49,177 nt of DNA from an uncultured Clostridia bacterium (GTDB taxonomy: Bacteria; Bacillota; Clostridia; Christensenellales; Borkfalkiaceae), in contig CANOUP010000014.1 in assembly GCA_947570625.1 (NCBI GenBank), positions 1 to 49,177 on the forward strand, given 5' to 3'. Below the pieces are notes generated by a model, which saw nothing but the letters and a program-made list of their open reading frames with translations, was not told the origin of the DNA and did no database searches. Positions 16,624 through 27,800 of this stretch are shown here, piece by piece (the first letter of the stretch is position 1; each line of letters begins with the position of its first letter). A program made the translations under genes and the position numbers.

Positions 16624-16628
16624 AACCG

Positions 16629-16736
16629 TTAATCGTTACTGTCCAGGCGTTTATAAAGCATATAGTAACTGACGTTTCCCGTCTTTTCGAACATTTTCCA
16701 GGCAAGCTCTGCCGCGTCCCTGTCTTTTTTATGCAT
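16629..16736 (-). CDS. yqzL: YqzL-like small protein, 35 aa
   Basis: A short frame with a strong GGAGG nine bases before ATG (16736). The product begins MHKKDRDAAELAWKMFEKTG and ends YMLYKRLDSND. The pattern W..F..TG....Y.LYK is typical of YqzL, which sits between era and recO in Bacillus, exactly as here. Its function is unknown. Position, ribosome-binding site and the TG-NVSYYMLYK motif together make it convincing despite its size. Confidence 0.85.
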   Translation of the reverse strand: MHKKDRDAAELAWKMFEKTGNVSYYMLYKRLDSND

Positions 16737-16790
16737 AACGGCACCTCCTACCAACAGGTTGCGCAGTTGCGGAAAAAATATAACCTTAAT

Positions 16791-17672
16791 TTATAAGCCG
16801 TATCCGAAATCTTTGAGAAGTGACGGCCGGTTGCGCCAGTCCTCCTTGACTTTTACGTACGTTGTCAAAAACACCTTTGCGCCGAGGAATTTTTCCATAT
16901 CCTGACGCGCAAACGAAGAAATTTCCTTTATCGCCCTGCCCTGTTTGCCTATGAGTATGGATTTATGGTTTTGTTTTTCGCAGATTATATCGATATTTAT
17001 ATCGTACACGCCGTTATCCTTTTTCTCGAACACGTTGACGCATACCGCAACGCCGTGCGGAACTTCCTTGTCAAACTTCAACAGCACTTTTTCGCGCATA
17101 ATTTCGGATACCATAAACCTTTCGCTCTTGTCGGACACGATATCTTCGGTTATTACTTTATCGCCCTCGGGCATTTTTTCGGCAAGGTACGCTTCCAGCT
17201 TGCCGATATTGGTATACCTGCGCGCGGAAACGGGAAGCACGTCGACGTCGATACCGTTTTCGTAAAGCTTTTTTATGTCTGCGGGAATGTTTTCCCTCGG
17301 CATTATATCTATCTTTGTATACGCGATTGCCATTGGCGAACCTGCGGACATAAACTTTTTCATAAGCGCAATATCGCCGTCCGTAATTCCGCCGTGACCG
17401 TCGTGCACGTATAGGATGAAATCTACGTCCTTAGAAGCGGTTTCCGCCGTCTTTGCCATCATATCGGAAAGGCGGGACTGCGCCTTGTATATGCCCGGCG
17501 TATCGACGAACACGAGCTGATAATCGCTCTTGGTCAGTATGCCCATTATCGCGTCGCGAGTAGTCTGGGGTTTTGGCGATACTATTGCCACCTTCTCGCC
17601 GACAAGCACGTTTATAAGCGTGCTCTTGCCTGCGTTTGCTTTGCCTATTACGCCTATAAATCCGCTTCTCAT
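16791..17672 (-). CDS. era: GTPase Era
   Basis: 293 residues. Era binds the 3' end of 16S rRNA during 30S maturation and is membrane-associated. G1 is GKANAGKS (residues 10-17; GRPNVGKS is commoner), switch I has PQTTRD, G3 is DTPG, G4 is TKID (usually NKID) and G5 is SARR. A C-terminal KH domain contains IGKQGRAIKEI. The ATG overlaps the ybeY stop by 4 nt, so the two are translationally coupled. The slightly unusual G1 and G4 do not break essential residues. Confidence 0.96.
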   Translation of the reverse strand: MRSGFIGVIGKANAGKSTLINVLVGEKVAIVSPKPQTTRDAIMGILTKSDYQLVFVDTPGIYKAQSRLSDMMAKTAETASKDVDFILYVHDGHGGITDGDIALMKKFMSAGSPMAIAYTKIDIMPRENIPADIKKLYENGIDVDVLPVSARRYTNIGKLEAYLAEKMPEGDKVITEDIVSDKSERFMVSEIMREKVLLKFDKEVPHGVAVCVNVFEKKDNGVYDINIDIICEKQNHKSILIGKQGRAIKEISSFARQDMEKFLGAKVFLTTYVKVKEDWRNRPSLLKDFGYGL

Positions 17673-18142
17673 ATGCCGTCCCTTTTCAAATTCAATTTCG
17701 CCAGAACGCGCTCTTCCTTTTCGCGCATAATCTTTTTATCTTCGTCGGTCATATGGTCGTAACCGAGAAGATGGCATATGCCGTGCACGGAGAGGTATCC
17801 GACTTCGCGCTCAACGCTGTGACCGTACTCCTCCGCCTGCTCCTCTGCGCGTTTAAGGCAAATTGCAATACTGCCTATGAACAGGCAGTCCTCTTCGTCG
17901 GTGTCGGCGGGATAATTTTCCTTTTTGAGCTCCTTTCCGAAAATGCCGTCCAGCGAGGGAAAGCTGAGCACGTCGGTGACCGCGTCGGTATTGCGCAGTT
18001 CCCTGTTAAGACGGCGGATTTCGTCCTCGTCCACCGTGACGATTTCCGCGGAAAGCGTGCAATCGCTTGAAAATTCGCCCCCGAATGCTTGCGCGATAGG
18101 GGCGAAATCGTAATCTTCGCAATAAATTTTCAAATCGTTCAT
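17669..18142 (-). CDS. ybeY: Endoribonuclease YbeY (16S rRNA 3'-end maturation)
   Basis: 157 residues, normal size. The zinc-binding signature HGICHLLGYDH (three His) is intact near residue 122, preceded by the family motif DVLSFP. It acts in rRNA processing and ribosome quality control and fits functionally with Era next door. It starts 5 bp after the HD gene stop and overlaps era by 4 nt. Confidence 0.95.
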   Translation of the reverse strand: MNDLKIYCEDYDFAPIAQAFGGEFSSDCTLSAEIVTVDEDEIRRLNRELRNTDAVTDVLSFPSLDGIFGKELKKENYPADTDEEDCLFIGSIAICLKRAEEQAEEYGHSVEREVGYLSVHGICHLLGYDHMTDEDKKIMREKEERVLAKLNLKRDGI

Positions 18143-18146
18143 AATC

Positions 18147-19601
18147 TTATTTTTTCTTTGAAATGGTAAGTTTCGGATATGCCACGCGGGAGTGGTAAAC
18201 GCCCGTCAGCTGGTTTACGAGAGTGGTTTTTATAACGGTGAGCTCGCGCATGGTTATGTTGCAGTTGTCGAACTGCCCCAAATCCAGCCTCTCTTCGATA
18301 AGCGTTCTTACGAAAGCTTCCACCTTCTCGGGCGAGCGGTCGGGAAGCGTTCTCGTCGCCGCCTCGGAAGAGTCGGCAATCATTATTATCGCCGCTATCT
18401 TAGACGCGGGCGTGGGACCCGAATACGAATAATTTTCTATATTGAGTTCGCCGTCGCTCATCTTCAAGGCTTTGTAATAGAAATATTTTATGGGCAAGGT
18501 GCCGTGGTGCTGTATTGCAACGTCCGCGAAAAATTCGGGAAGCCTGCTCTTTTTTATAAGCTGTGCGCCGTTGCGGGCGTGAGAACGGATTATATCTACC
18601 GAAAGCTCGGGGGTGATGTCGTCGTGGAAGTTGTACTCCGTCTGGTTTTCGGCGAACATTTCGGGTCCTTTAAGCTTGCCCACGTCGTGATAATACGCGG
18701 CCGCGCGGGCGAGTTCGGAATCTTCGCCTATGGCTTTGGCGCACGCTTCCGCAAGCTGGGAAACGACGACGGAGTGACTGTACGTGCCCGGCGCGTTCTC
18801 TTTAAGCTTTTTAATTAGCTTGGCGCTGTCGCTCGTCAGTTCCCTAAGTCTGAACACCGTCATTTCGGCAAACATAAGCTCGAACAGCGGTAGTATGAAC
18901 ATATACAGCATTATGGTGAGTATACAGCTTACACCGCCGAAAATGAATAAATCGAGTATTTCCGAAGCCGTGGGGTGCGTTACGGGCAGGACCACGACGC
19001 TGTTAATCGCTTCTACGGGAATAAGGAGTATGAATGCGAGCAGTACGCTCTGGAACCTCGTCTTTATTGAATTGAAAATGAATACCGCGACGATACCCGT
19101 ACAGAACCTGCCCAGAAGACAGGCGTAGCTGTAATACATATTCGTATCCAAAACGTTGAGTATTCTGTCGAACATAAGTATCATCAGCGAGAATACCGAG
19201 TTGATGAAAATGGCGTCCCTGCGTCTGAAAAGCGTTGCGCACATAAGCGCGACAAACGCTATCGGGCGGGCGAGCGTGTCCACGTATCTGCTTAAAATGT
19301 ACACGATAAAGAAATCTATATACATTATAAGGAACAGCTCGCAAGGCTTGGAAAAGCGCGAAAGCACGTACTTGTTTTCAAAAAAGAAATAACAGTACAT
19401 TACCGCCGAAAGCACAGCGTATGCGACCGCGACGGTAAGAATAGGCTGGCTGTTTGCCCTGAAATATTCGGCAAACCCCGCCGTGCCCGTGTTCATAAGC
19501 ACCGTAAGTATTACTATTACATACAGTCCCAGCGTGCCGACCGCGAAATTAATAAGGCTTTTAGCAATCTGTTTATTGCTTAGTTTTGTCACTGCCGTCA
19601 A
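18147..19601 (-). CDS. PgpH/YqfF-like 7TM-HD phosphohydrolase, short form
   Basis: 484 residues: about seven membrane helices (to about residue 250), then a cytosolic HD domain with SHSVVVSQL, YYHDVGK, SHARNGAQL and IQHHGT metal ligands. In Bacillus and Listeria the orthologue PgpH (about 700 residues) degrades c-di-AMP. Here the large extracellular 7TMR-HDED domain is missing, so the enzyme keeps catalysis but probably lacks that sensor. The start is a TTG at 19601, chosen because AAGGAG lies 8 nt upstream. It overlaps phoH by 29 nt. The position between phoH and ybeY is the classical one. Confidence 0.9.
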   Translation of the reverse strand: MTAVTKLSNKQIAKSLINFAVGTLGLYVIVILTVLMNTGTAGFAEYFRANSQPILTVAVAYAVLSAVMYCYFFFENKYVLSRFSKPCELFLIMYIDFFIVYILSRYVDTLARPIAFVALMCATLFRRRDAIFINSVFSLMILMFDRILNVLDTNMYYSYACLLGRFCTGIVAVFIFNSIKTRFQSVLLAFILLIPVEAINSVVVLPVTHPTASEILDLFIFGGVSCILTIMLYMFILPLFELMFAEMTVFRLRELTSDSAKLIKKLKENAPGTYSHSVVVSQLAEACAKAIGEDSELARAAAYYHDVGKLKGPEMFAENQTEYNFHDDITPELSVDIIRSHARNGAQLIKKSRLPEFFADVAIQHHGTLPIKYFYYKALKMSDGELNIENYSYSGPTPASKIAAIIMIADSSEAATRTLPDRSPEKVEAFVRTLIEERLDLGQFDNCNITMRELTVIKTTLVNQLTGVYHSRVAYPKLTISKKK

Positions 19602-20568
19602 TTTCCGTTCTCCTTTGTCCGTCTTTTTCGTATGCCCTGACTATGCGCATAACCAGAGGGTTTCTGACGACGTCTTTATCGGTAAGGCGGATTATGCCTA
19701 TTCCCTCGACGTCCTTTAATACTTCTTCCGCGTGTTCGAGTCCGCTCGACTTGCCGTTGGGCAAATCAATCTGCGTTACGTCGCCCGTGATAACCATTTT
19801 ACTGCCGTCGCCCAGACGCGTTAAAAACATTTTCATCTGCTCGCGCGTGGTGTTCTGCGCTTCGTCCAAAATTATGAACGCGTTGGAAAGCGTGCGTCCG
19901 CGCATATATGCAAGCGGAGCGATTTCAATTGAACCGCGCTCCATCAATTTGGTATAAGTTTCCAGCCCCAGCATTTCCTGCAAAGCGTCGTATAAAGGTC
20001 TTAAATAGGGGTCGACCTTAGTCTGCAAATCGCCGGGAAGAAAGCCCAGTTTTTCTCCCGCTTCCACCGCGGGGCGGGTGAGAATTATTTTGTCGACCTG
20101 TTTTTGCTTCATCGCCTGAACGGCGAGGCACACCGCAAGATAGGTTTTGCCCGTACCGGCGGGACCTATGCCGAAGGTTATGCTGTCCCTGTTTATGGCG
20201 TCCACATACTTCTTTTGCCCGACGGTCTTGCATTTTACGGGTTTACCGCGGTAAGTTATGGCGACCGTGCCCGAGGACAGTTTGCATATATCCTGCGCTT
20301 TGCCCTCGCGGGAGAGTTCGATACAGTAAACCACCCTGCCCTTGTCCACAGTTTCGCCGTTATCGGCAAGCGTCAGAAGGCTTTCGATTACGCTGGAAGC
20401 CGACAAAGCCTTGTCCTCCGCGCCCTCGATTACGAACGTCACCCCGTCGACGCGGATGAGAACGCCGAGTTCGCGCATTATTATGTTGAGATTTTCGTCG
20501 AACGAGCCGAGAATACGTTGGAGTTTGTCCGCGCTTCCCGCCTGTACTTTTTTAACGCATTTGTTCAT
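19573..20568 (-). CDS. PhoH-like ATPase
   Basis: 331 residues. An N-terminal KH-like part (GVLIRVDGVTFVIEG) is followed by the PhoH P-loop domain with Walker A GPAGTGKTYLA near residue 145 and the Walker B stretch AFIILDEAQN. Members are thought to act on RNA, often fused or adjacent to YbeY-pathway genes. Lies between yqfD and the HD gene as in Bacillus. Confidence 0.94.
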   Translation of the reverse strand: MNKCVKKVQAGSADKLQRILGSFDENLNIIMRELGVLIRVDGVTFVIEGAEDKALSASSVIESLLTLADNGETVDKGRVVYCIELSREGKAQDICKLSSGTVAITYRGKPVKCKTVGQKKYVDAINRDSITFGIGPAGTGKTYLAVCLAVQAMKQKQVDKIILTRPAVEAGEKLGFLPGDLQTKVDPYLRPLYDALQEMLGLETYTKLMERGSIEIAPLAYMRGRTLSNAFIILDEAQNTTREQMKMFLTRLGDGSKMVITGDVTQIDLPNGKSSGLEHAEEVLKDVEGIGIIRLTDKDVVRNPLVMRIVRAYEKDGQRRTEIDGSDKTKQ

Positions 20569-20587
20569 AATTTATTTTCCCGCGGTG

Positions 20588-21478
20588 TTACCGCATATTA
20601 ATACTTAACTTATGCAAATAGGTAAAATCTATTACGTATTTAACTCCGTCCCCGCACGGCTCCACTGTATGCGAACGCGAAATTATCCCGTCCGTATCCA
20701 AAAGCACCGAAGCATACGCAGATTTCAGGTTCTCTTCTGTTTCTTCGGGCGCAAGGTATTCCCCCCTGCCCGTACATTCCAGTTCCGCGTATCCCGCGGC
20801 AAGACAGTCTGTCCGCGTTTCGCCCGCGGTAACGTAAGGTTCTATTAAAATATCGCCTGCGTTTACGGCGTCGCCCGAAGCCTTGACCGCGGTACCGCAT
20901 ACTGCGACTATGTTCCTCAGTTTGCCCGCCCTGTCGCTGACAAGCGGAGTTTTCAATGCCGTACCGCCCAGCTCGTTATCCACCTGCACATCTATGCGCA
21001 ACACGCTTCCGCTCTTTCTTATATTGCAGAACGTGACCTGCGGAAGGGCGAGTATCCTGCCCGTAGCGGACGGCGCGTCGAAGCCCTTGTAATAGGAAAA
21101 CTCTTTAAGCCCCGTTTCATAGACTATACGCTTAATTTCGGGCGCGAGGTAACTTCCGCTTCCCGTCACCGAAATTCTGAACACGAACAAGTTGGATACC
21201 GCCGACGCGACGATAAACAGAGCCGCCCCCGCGACAAGACCGATACGCGCAAAAACTTTGCCGAGAAAGCGGTTTTTACCGCTTTCCCTTATTACGCTGA
21301 TATTATAACACGGCTTTTCGAAAATTGCAAAAACTTTTTTTATATCTTTATCTTTTACCGAAAATAAGAACGCGACGCCTGATTTTTGACAGTTGTATAC
21401 GCCTATACCTGCCTTTTTAAGCTTTCTCAGCGCGCCTTCGGCGGTGGAATTTATTTTTATACGGGCGGTATCAGTCAA
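20588..21478 (-). CDS. yqfD: Sporulation protein YqfD
   Basis: 296 residues, shorter than the roughly 400 of Bacillus YqfD. There is a cytosolic N-terminus, one strong membrane helix (about residues 75-95, LVAGAALFIVASAVSNLF) and a large outer domain with GSYLAPEIKRIVYETGLKEFS. In Bacillus it is a sigma-E-controlled protein of the sporulation stage IV family with poorly known function. It overlaps yqfC by 8 nt, and its presence suggests a sporulating lineage or a recent spore-forming ancestor. Confidence 0.9.
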   Translation of the reverse strand: MTDTARIKINSTAEGALRKLKKAGIGVYNCQKSGVAFLFSVKDKDIKKVFAIFEKPCYNISVIRESGKNRFLGKVFARIGLVAGAALFIVASAVSNLFVFRISVTGSGSYLAPEIKRIVYETGLKEFSYYKGFDAPSATGRILALPQVTFCNIRKSGSVLRIDVQVDNELGGTALKTPLVSDRAGKLRNIVAVCGTAVKASGDAVNAGDILIEPYVTAGETRTDCLAAGYAELECTGRGEYLAPEETEENLKSAYASVLLDTDGIISRSHTVEPCGDGVKYVIDFTYLHKLSINMR

Positions 21479-21716
21479 TTTTTACCCCCGTAATTTTGCC
21501 CTTTATGAGCAAATCTTCTTCAAAATACTTGCCGAGCGTGAGATTTTCGCCTTCTACCGTTATTCTGTTCTTTTTGAGTGAAAGCACTACTTTGACGGAA
21601 GAATATTCCGATACGCCTTTAATACTGCGGAAATACCCGCCGAAGTCCGGCACGACGGAAAACGACTTTAAAGTGTCCGCGCCCAGCTCCGATAAAATCT
21701 GTTCTAAAAGTTTCAT
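21471..21716 (-). CDS. yqfC: YqfC/YabP-family sporulation protein
   Basis: 81 residues, the normal size. It has the beta-rich YabP fold pattern and the family-type C-terminus LGKYFEEDLLIKGKI. It is the first gene of the yqfC-yqfD-phoH run. No Shine-Dalgarno precedes the ATG. Instead a perfect 20-bp palindrome (21712-21731) overlaps the start, and CATAAAAT, resembling a sigma-E -10 box, ends 5 nt before ATG. Confidence 0.9.
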   Translation of the reverse strand: MKLLEQILSELGADTLKSFSVVPDFGGYFRSIKGVSEYSSVKVVLSLKKNRITVEGENLTLGKYFEEDLLIKGKITGVKID

Positions 21717-21731
21717 AAAATATTTTATGAA
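21712..21731. promoter_or_regulatory. Perfect 20-bp palindrome over the yqfC start codon
   Basis: TTCATAAAATATTTTATGAA reads the same on both strands and includes the yqfC ATG and a putative -10 box. It could be an operator blocking transcription start, or part of a leaderless start. Confidence 0.6.
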
Positions 21732-21762
21732 GAAAGGCTTATCCGTTATACCATAATATATT

Positions 21763-21796
21763 AAAGCCTCCGCGCGGATACCCGCGCGGAGGCTTT
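21763..21796 (-). terminator. Terminator of the giant lipoprotein gene
   Basis: 15-bp stem AAAGCCTCCGCGCGG with a short loop. On the minus strand it ends in CTTTAATAT directly after the stop at 21809. Confidence 0.8.
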
Positions 21797-21808
21797 GCTC
21801 CGATAAAA

Positions 21809-24800
21809 TCAGTTTGCAAATACAAACGTATAGTTGCCGTCAACGTTAAAATAGCTGTAAGCGCTGCCGTCGTCCTCGTTTGTCAAGCCGATAAGTTCGT
21901 CATTGTATTTTGCCGAAATTTCCGCGGCCTTGGTCGAAAAACCGCTTGTAACTTTTATATTTATCTGACCCGAAATATCTTCTTTTACGCCGTTGTTAAT
22001 TCTTCCGACATAATAGTCCTTTTTGTTTGCGAAAGTGTTTTTGACGTAAATGCGTTCTTTTTCGTAAACCGTATACGTTTCCGAAACGGAATTATTATTG
22101 CTGAAAGTGCTTTCGGATTTCTTATCTCCGATATACGCGCCCCTGCACTTCGTACCGTTGACGTTTACCGTAAGAGAATACTGCAATCTTGCGCGGAGCA
22201 CCGTATTGCCGAGCGTCGGCGTTTCAACCGTTTCGCCCGAAAATTCCGTGTCGTCCTTTGCATACCAGCCGTAGAAAGTTCCTTTGCCTTCTTCCGCTAC
22301 GCTTACGCTTGCGATAGAGTCGCCCGACTGCGTGTTATTTACAAACGTTACGCCGTCATCCCTGTTTACTGCCCAGATTGCGTAATACACATCGGATTTA
22401 ACCGTTTCCGCGGTGAAAGTTCCGTCGGTAAATACGAGGTTGCCGTTGTTGTGCGCGTCGTACGCCCAGCCGAGGAAGAAATATCCTTCCGCCCCGACGT
22501 CCGACAGAACGGTTTCGCCCGCCGCGTCAACCGCTACGCCGTATTCGTTGAGAGCCGTAGAGCTTTCGCCGTACATAAACGCTATTTCGCTTATAAGCGT
22601 AATTCTGTCAATGGCTTTCTTTTTGTATTCCGCCTGCACGTTTACCTTTTCCGCCTGCATTTCGAAAACGTGCGCGCCGTTTTCGTCTGCGGTGAGGTTT
22701 GCGAACTCGAGTCCCGACGCAGGTCTTAACTCTATCCTTGCGCCGACGCCCGCGAAATATCTGTTTTCGTAAAGAGTTACTTCGCCAGATACGGTTACGG
22801 GTTTTTCATTTCCTTCGAAACTGCCCGAAGCCGTGATTTCGTACAGCCATTCCGCGCGGTCTTTCAAAGTTATTACAACTTCAACAGGATAGCGCGTTCC
22901 GTCGAGTTCGATACCGCGAGACACGTTAACGGAGTACTGTCCGATATAACCGTCCGCAGACGACAGAGCGTCGAGCTCGGCGAGAATTTCACCGCAAAGT
23001 TCCTCTGCGGTCTGCGCGGAAGTTACTATTCCGCTCCTTAAACAGGAAAGCGTTTCGTATCCGCTTACCGCATATTCGGCATACGCCCACTTGCCCGCTT
23101 CGAACAGCTGTCCCGAAGGTATGTTGTTGCCCTTGTCGTTGAACAAATTGCTTGAATTCTGGTATCCGCTCCAATTGGAGTCGGTGCTTTCGGAAATCTT
23201 GTTGTAGTATACGCAAAGGTCGGTTATGTTGTCGTTGCCCTCTCTCGCACAGCCGAGGAATGCAAATCTGTTTCCGTCGTTCTTGTACGAAGAACCGCCG
23301 AACGTTACGACGTCCGCGAGGAACACCGCCGTCTGCATACCCTTGTTGTCCCTGAACGCTTCCGCCCCGACGGACGTTACGCTTTCGCTTACGAGTACGT
23401 TTTTGAAATTGACGCCCTTGCCGTAGAACGCGCCCGCGCCTATTCCCGTTACGGGATAGCCCGCAAACGTATCGGGTATTACGAGGGTGGCGTTTAAATC
23501 AGAATAATCTTTGTCCGCGCTTTCTTTATCGAAGCCCGTCGCGCAGAAGCTTCCGCCCTGCGCCAGCGTTATATCACGGCTGAACGTATACTGTACGCCG
23601 TTTTCCGCCGTCTGCACGGTATCGACGAATTTCGCGTAATAACTGCCGTATCCCGCCTGCGCCGAAGTTACGTAACTGATAAGTTCGGGTTCAAGGTACC
23701 AGCCCGCGAACGTCTTGCCCTCAACCGTTTTTGCGCACTCGGTAAGGGGCTGACCCGCAAACAGGTGTCCGTCCTCCTGACACTTTTCGCCGTTATACCA
23801 GTACTCTATCGCGCCGGGCGCGGATACGTAAGGTATTATAACCGTGTCGGCTTCGAGGTAGAAGCCGTATCCTATTACCGTTTCTTCGCCCGCATCGTTA
23901 GTCTGCGTGAACCTGACAGAAGTAACGTCGTTGCCGTTGCCGTCGACGTAAATGTTTTTACTGCCGTCCGCGTTTTCGGTAATCTGTTCAACAACGTAAA
24001 TTTTCGAGCCGTACTTCAAGGTCTTTTCTGCGGTAACGTTGCCTTCGCCGTCGAGAACGGTAAGGCGCACGTCGCTGTACTTTTTGGAATACTGCGTAGA
24101 GCTGTTTTCCGTGTTGTAACAGCCGAATATTTCGGTATAGCGTCCGCTGTTTGCGCTATAATCGAACTTGATATCCTTGTGCGCGCTTGTAACCGTTTTG
24201 AAGTAGTTGGGCGCGTGGGTGTAAGTTCTGTCCGTTAATTTAATCTTGGGGTACAGGGCGTTTGCAACGTTCATATACGCGCTTAATCCCTTTATGCCGA
24301 TACTGTCGTCGCGCAGGATTGCCGCATAAAGCGTGGGGAAATCTTTGCCCAGAAGCTTAGCCGAATTGAGCGCAAGCCCGTAATAGCCGTCGTCGGCGCC
24401 CAGACCGAGCGTCGAAGCGAAATCCGAACACTCGCCGTAAACGGTCATACCGTTGACGATTAACGCGTTGAGATAGTCTGAAAGCGCAAATCTCTTTTCC
24501 GCAGGCTCTTCCTCTTCGCTGTTCTGCGAAGGGTCGAACACGTAATATTCGTCCGTTTTGGTGAGATTGGAGCTTATGTCTACTTTAAGCGCTCCGCAGA
24601 CAATTCCCCACGTCGTTGAATTGAAATCCAGCCACCAGCGCAGAGGCGCGTCGTTGCCCTTTACGAGCATATTGTCGAGCAGATAATCGAGCGTCATAAC
24701 CTTGTATATAGCAGACGCCTTGTCTACGTCCCTGCCGAAAGTTATATAGCCGTCGGAATAAGTCACGCTGATATATCTTGTTGCGTTTATTGCAAGCGCC

Positions 24801-27800
24801 GCGGACTGAATCTGAGCTTTAAGCGTAAAGAAGAAGTCGCCGTCGGCGTCCAGCCCCGCAGTAACCGTCGCGTCCTTGAAATCTATGCTGCTGAGTTTAA
24901 GACCGCTTATCTGAACGGGTATCGTTATTTCCCCGCGGAAGCTGAGCCTTACGTCGGGCTTGCCGTCCGCGCTTTCTATTGAGTCAAGAGTATTGTTTAT
25001 GTCGTTTGCCAGTCCCGACACGAAGCTTATGTCGAGATAGCCTTCCTTATCGAAGGTTACGGGCTGTTCGTTTTCGACCGCCTTTGCGGAAAGCGAAAGC
25101 CATTCCTCCGCCTTGACCGCGCTTGCGTAAATATCGTGCGTTTTAGGATTTACGGAAACCGTAACCGTGCCTATTTCGAAGCCGAGCCCGAACTGCGAAA
25201 GCGCCTTGTCGATATTGAGGGTAAGAGTGTTGAGAGTTCCGTCTTCGCTCTTGCCGAAACTCAAATCGAGCGTTAAGAGCGCGTTGATTATATCGGTAAC
25301 GGCAAACTCGGTCTTTTCGTCGGGTATAACCCCGCCCTCGTTTTGCGAAGGAGCCGAAGTTCCGCCCGCAGGAGCGAGCATATCTATTATCGCCGACAGA
25401 TTCTTGTTTTTGATGATTTTTACCACGGCTTCCGCGGCTTTATAAATATCGCCGCTGTCGGCGGTTATTTTAAGACCGTCGGAGTAGACGATTGTTCCGT
25501 CCGCCTGTTCAACGCCGTTGTTTGAAAGATGAGTTCCGCCTACGTTATAAACTGTTACGTAAATTCTACCGTCATAGCAGACCGCGGAGAAATTCACGTC
25601 GGTGCCGTTTATATTCATAAGGGCGTCAAGCTCCATCAGCTTTTTGCCGTCCGCGTCCTCGGTATACCTCGCTTCCGCGCCGACGTACACGCCGCCGAGC
25701 GCGTCAATCCCGCTCTTTGCTCCGTCGAGGATTATATTGACGGTATAAGTATCCGAACCGAGAAGATTTTTTACGGTAAGACTTTCGAAAAGGTCGGTAA
25801 TGTAATCGTATAACGCTTTCGTGAAATCGCCGCTGTTTTCCGCGGAATAGAAAACGTATCCGTTTTCGCTGTTTTCGAAAACGCCGTTGAGTTCGGCAAA
25901 CTTGTCGTCGCCCTCGGCCGCTCCGCGCACTCCCGCCGAGAGGCTGAGAATTTCCGTGCTTGCGCCGTCGGAAATTACCAAATCGAGGTTAATACCGCCG
26001 TTCGCGTCGAGTTTAAGCGTTCCGCTCTGCGCATAGGTGATTACAAGCGAAGCAAGCCCGCCCTCTTCCTCGGCCTCGACGAGTTCCACGGTAAATTTGC
26101 CTATTTCGCCGAAAATCATATCGAGGAGTTTTGCGAAACCGCTTTGTTCCGCCTCCCTTCCGTCAACCGCCGACAGGGCTTGCGCGCCCGTATTTGCGGA
26201 AGGCGTGAAGGCGTTTGCAATGCGCTTGACGCTGTCTATTATTTCGTTGAGTCCCGCGCCGAGCCCGTCTATATCGCGCCTGTAAATTTCCATGCCGAGA
26301 TTGTTGACTGTGAATTTGGCAAGGGGAAGAATTTCGTTGCCGTCCGCGTCCCTATTGTCCTCGTCGTAAACGAAGTTGACGGCGAGGGTTTCGCCCGCTT
26401 CGCCTTCGTAAACCGAAAGATCTGCGCCGAACGCAACGCGCAATTTATTGTTTTTCCAGGATACCTGACCGCCGCCCGCAACGGACATCTTAATGCCGTC
26501 TACGGTAAGCGCGGTATCGAGAGCGAATATTACCTGTTCGCCGTTCTTTATCGCAAGAGCTTCCTTCGAAGCGCGCTTGACCAGTTCCAGAACCTCGCAT
26601 ATATCGAGATACTGCGTCTTATCGGGGGTTGGCATTGCGCGGTCTTCTCCGCATACGGTGAGTTCGACGCCGAAATCGGGAAGCTTGGCGACGAGCGCAA
26701 CGGCTTCGTTTTCGTCTAAGGTTACGTTAAACGCAAGGGTGCCGAGTTTGATATTATTGCCGAGCGCGACGCCTATTTCGCCGAGCAGGTAGTCCGCGTC
26801 GACCGCTATGTCTATACCCGTTTTGTCGGCTTTAAGCTGTTTTATGAGCGCCGTATAATCAAGCGCAACCACTTTGCCTATAATTTCCGCAACGGTGTCC
26901 GTACTGTTCAGAGCGGAAGCGGAAGTATCCGAACCGCCTTCTTCGGCGGAATTGAACATTGCTATAATTTCTTTAACGGTTTCTACGGTATCGGAAATAT
27001 CGCAGTAAACGCGCGCGCCGACGGGATTACCGTTTAGCGTTTCCACGCAAAGATATACTTCGCCGTAATTTTTGTCGGCAAGGCTGATTGAATAATGTGC
27101 GGTAAGCGAAACCTCTATTCCGCCGTAACTGACGTTTATGGGCGCGTAAACCGTAATATCGCCGAAATTGTTTTCCGCCTTCAAAAGCGCGGAAGCGTTT
27201 ATTTCCAGCCCGCTGTTTATAAACGTAAGACCTATCCTGTACACGGGGCTGTTGAGAAGGTTGTAAACGCCGTTTACGTACTTTGTTACGTCCGCATAGT
27301 TTTCCGTATCGGGAACGGTTACCGCGCTTGCCGAAGCCGAAACGCCGAGCGTAAGTCCGAGCGAAGGCGCGCCGCCTTCGAGCGAAACTGCGCTTCCCGA
27401 CAGCGCAAGCGAAAGATTTACCGTGCCTATATCTATGCCGAGGTCTACACCGAGCGCGCCGAGCGCTTCGTCCGCGCCGATACCTATTTCAATCTTTTCG
27501 GACGACGCCCTGAGTTCTTTTATAATCGCGCCGAAGTCAAGCGAAAGCACTTTGTTGACAAGCTGTGCAACGGCAGACGACGCGCCCTCTTCCCCGCCTT
27601 CGTCCGCGGTGCGTACGCCGGGGGTATTTTTGAAATAATCGATAAGCCTTGTTACAGCGCTTACTGTTTCTTCTATGTCGCAGTAAACTTTCGCGTCGAC
27701 GGCTTTACCGCCTATCTCGGTAAGGTGAAGATATATTTTGCCGTATCCTCCGCCGTTGAAACCGACTGTGTAGTATGCGTTAAGCTTAACCGTAAGACCC

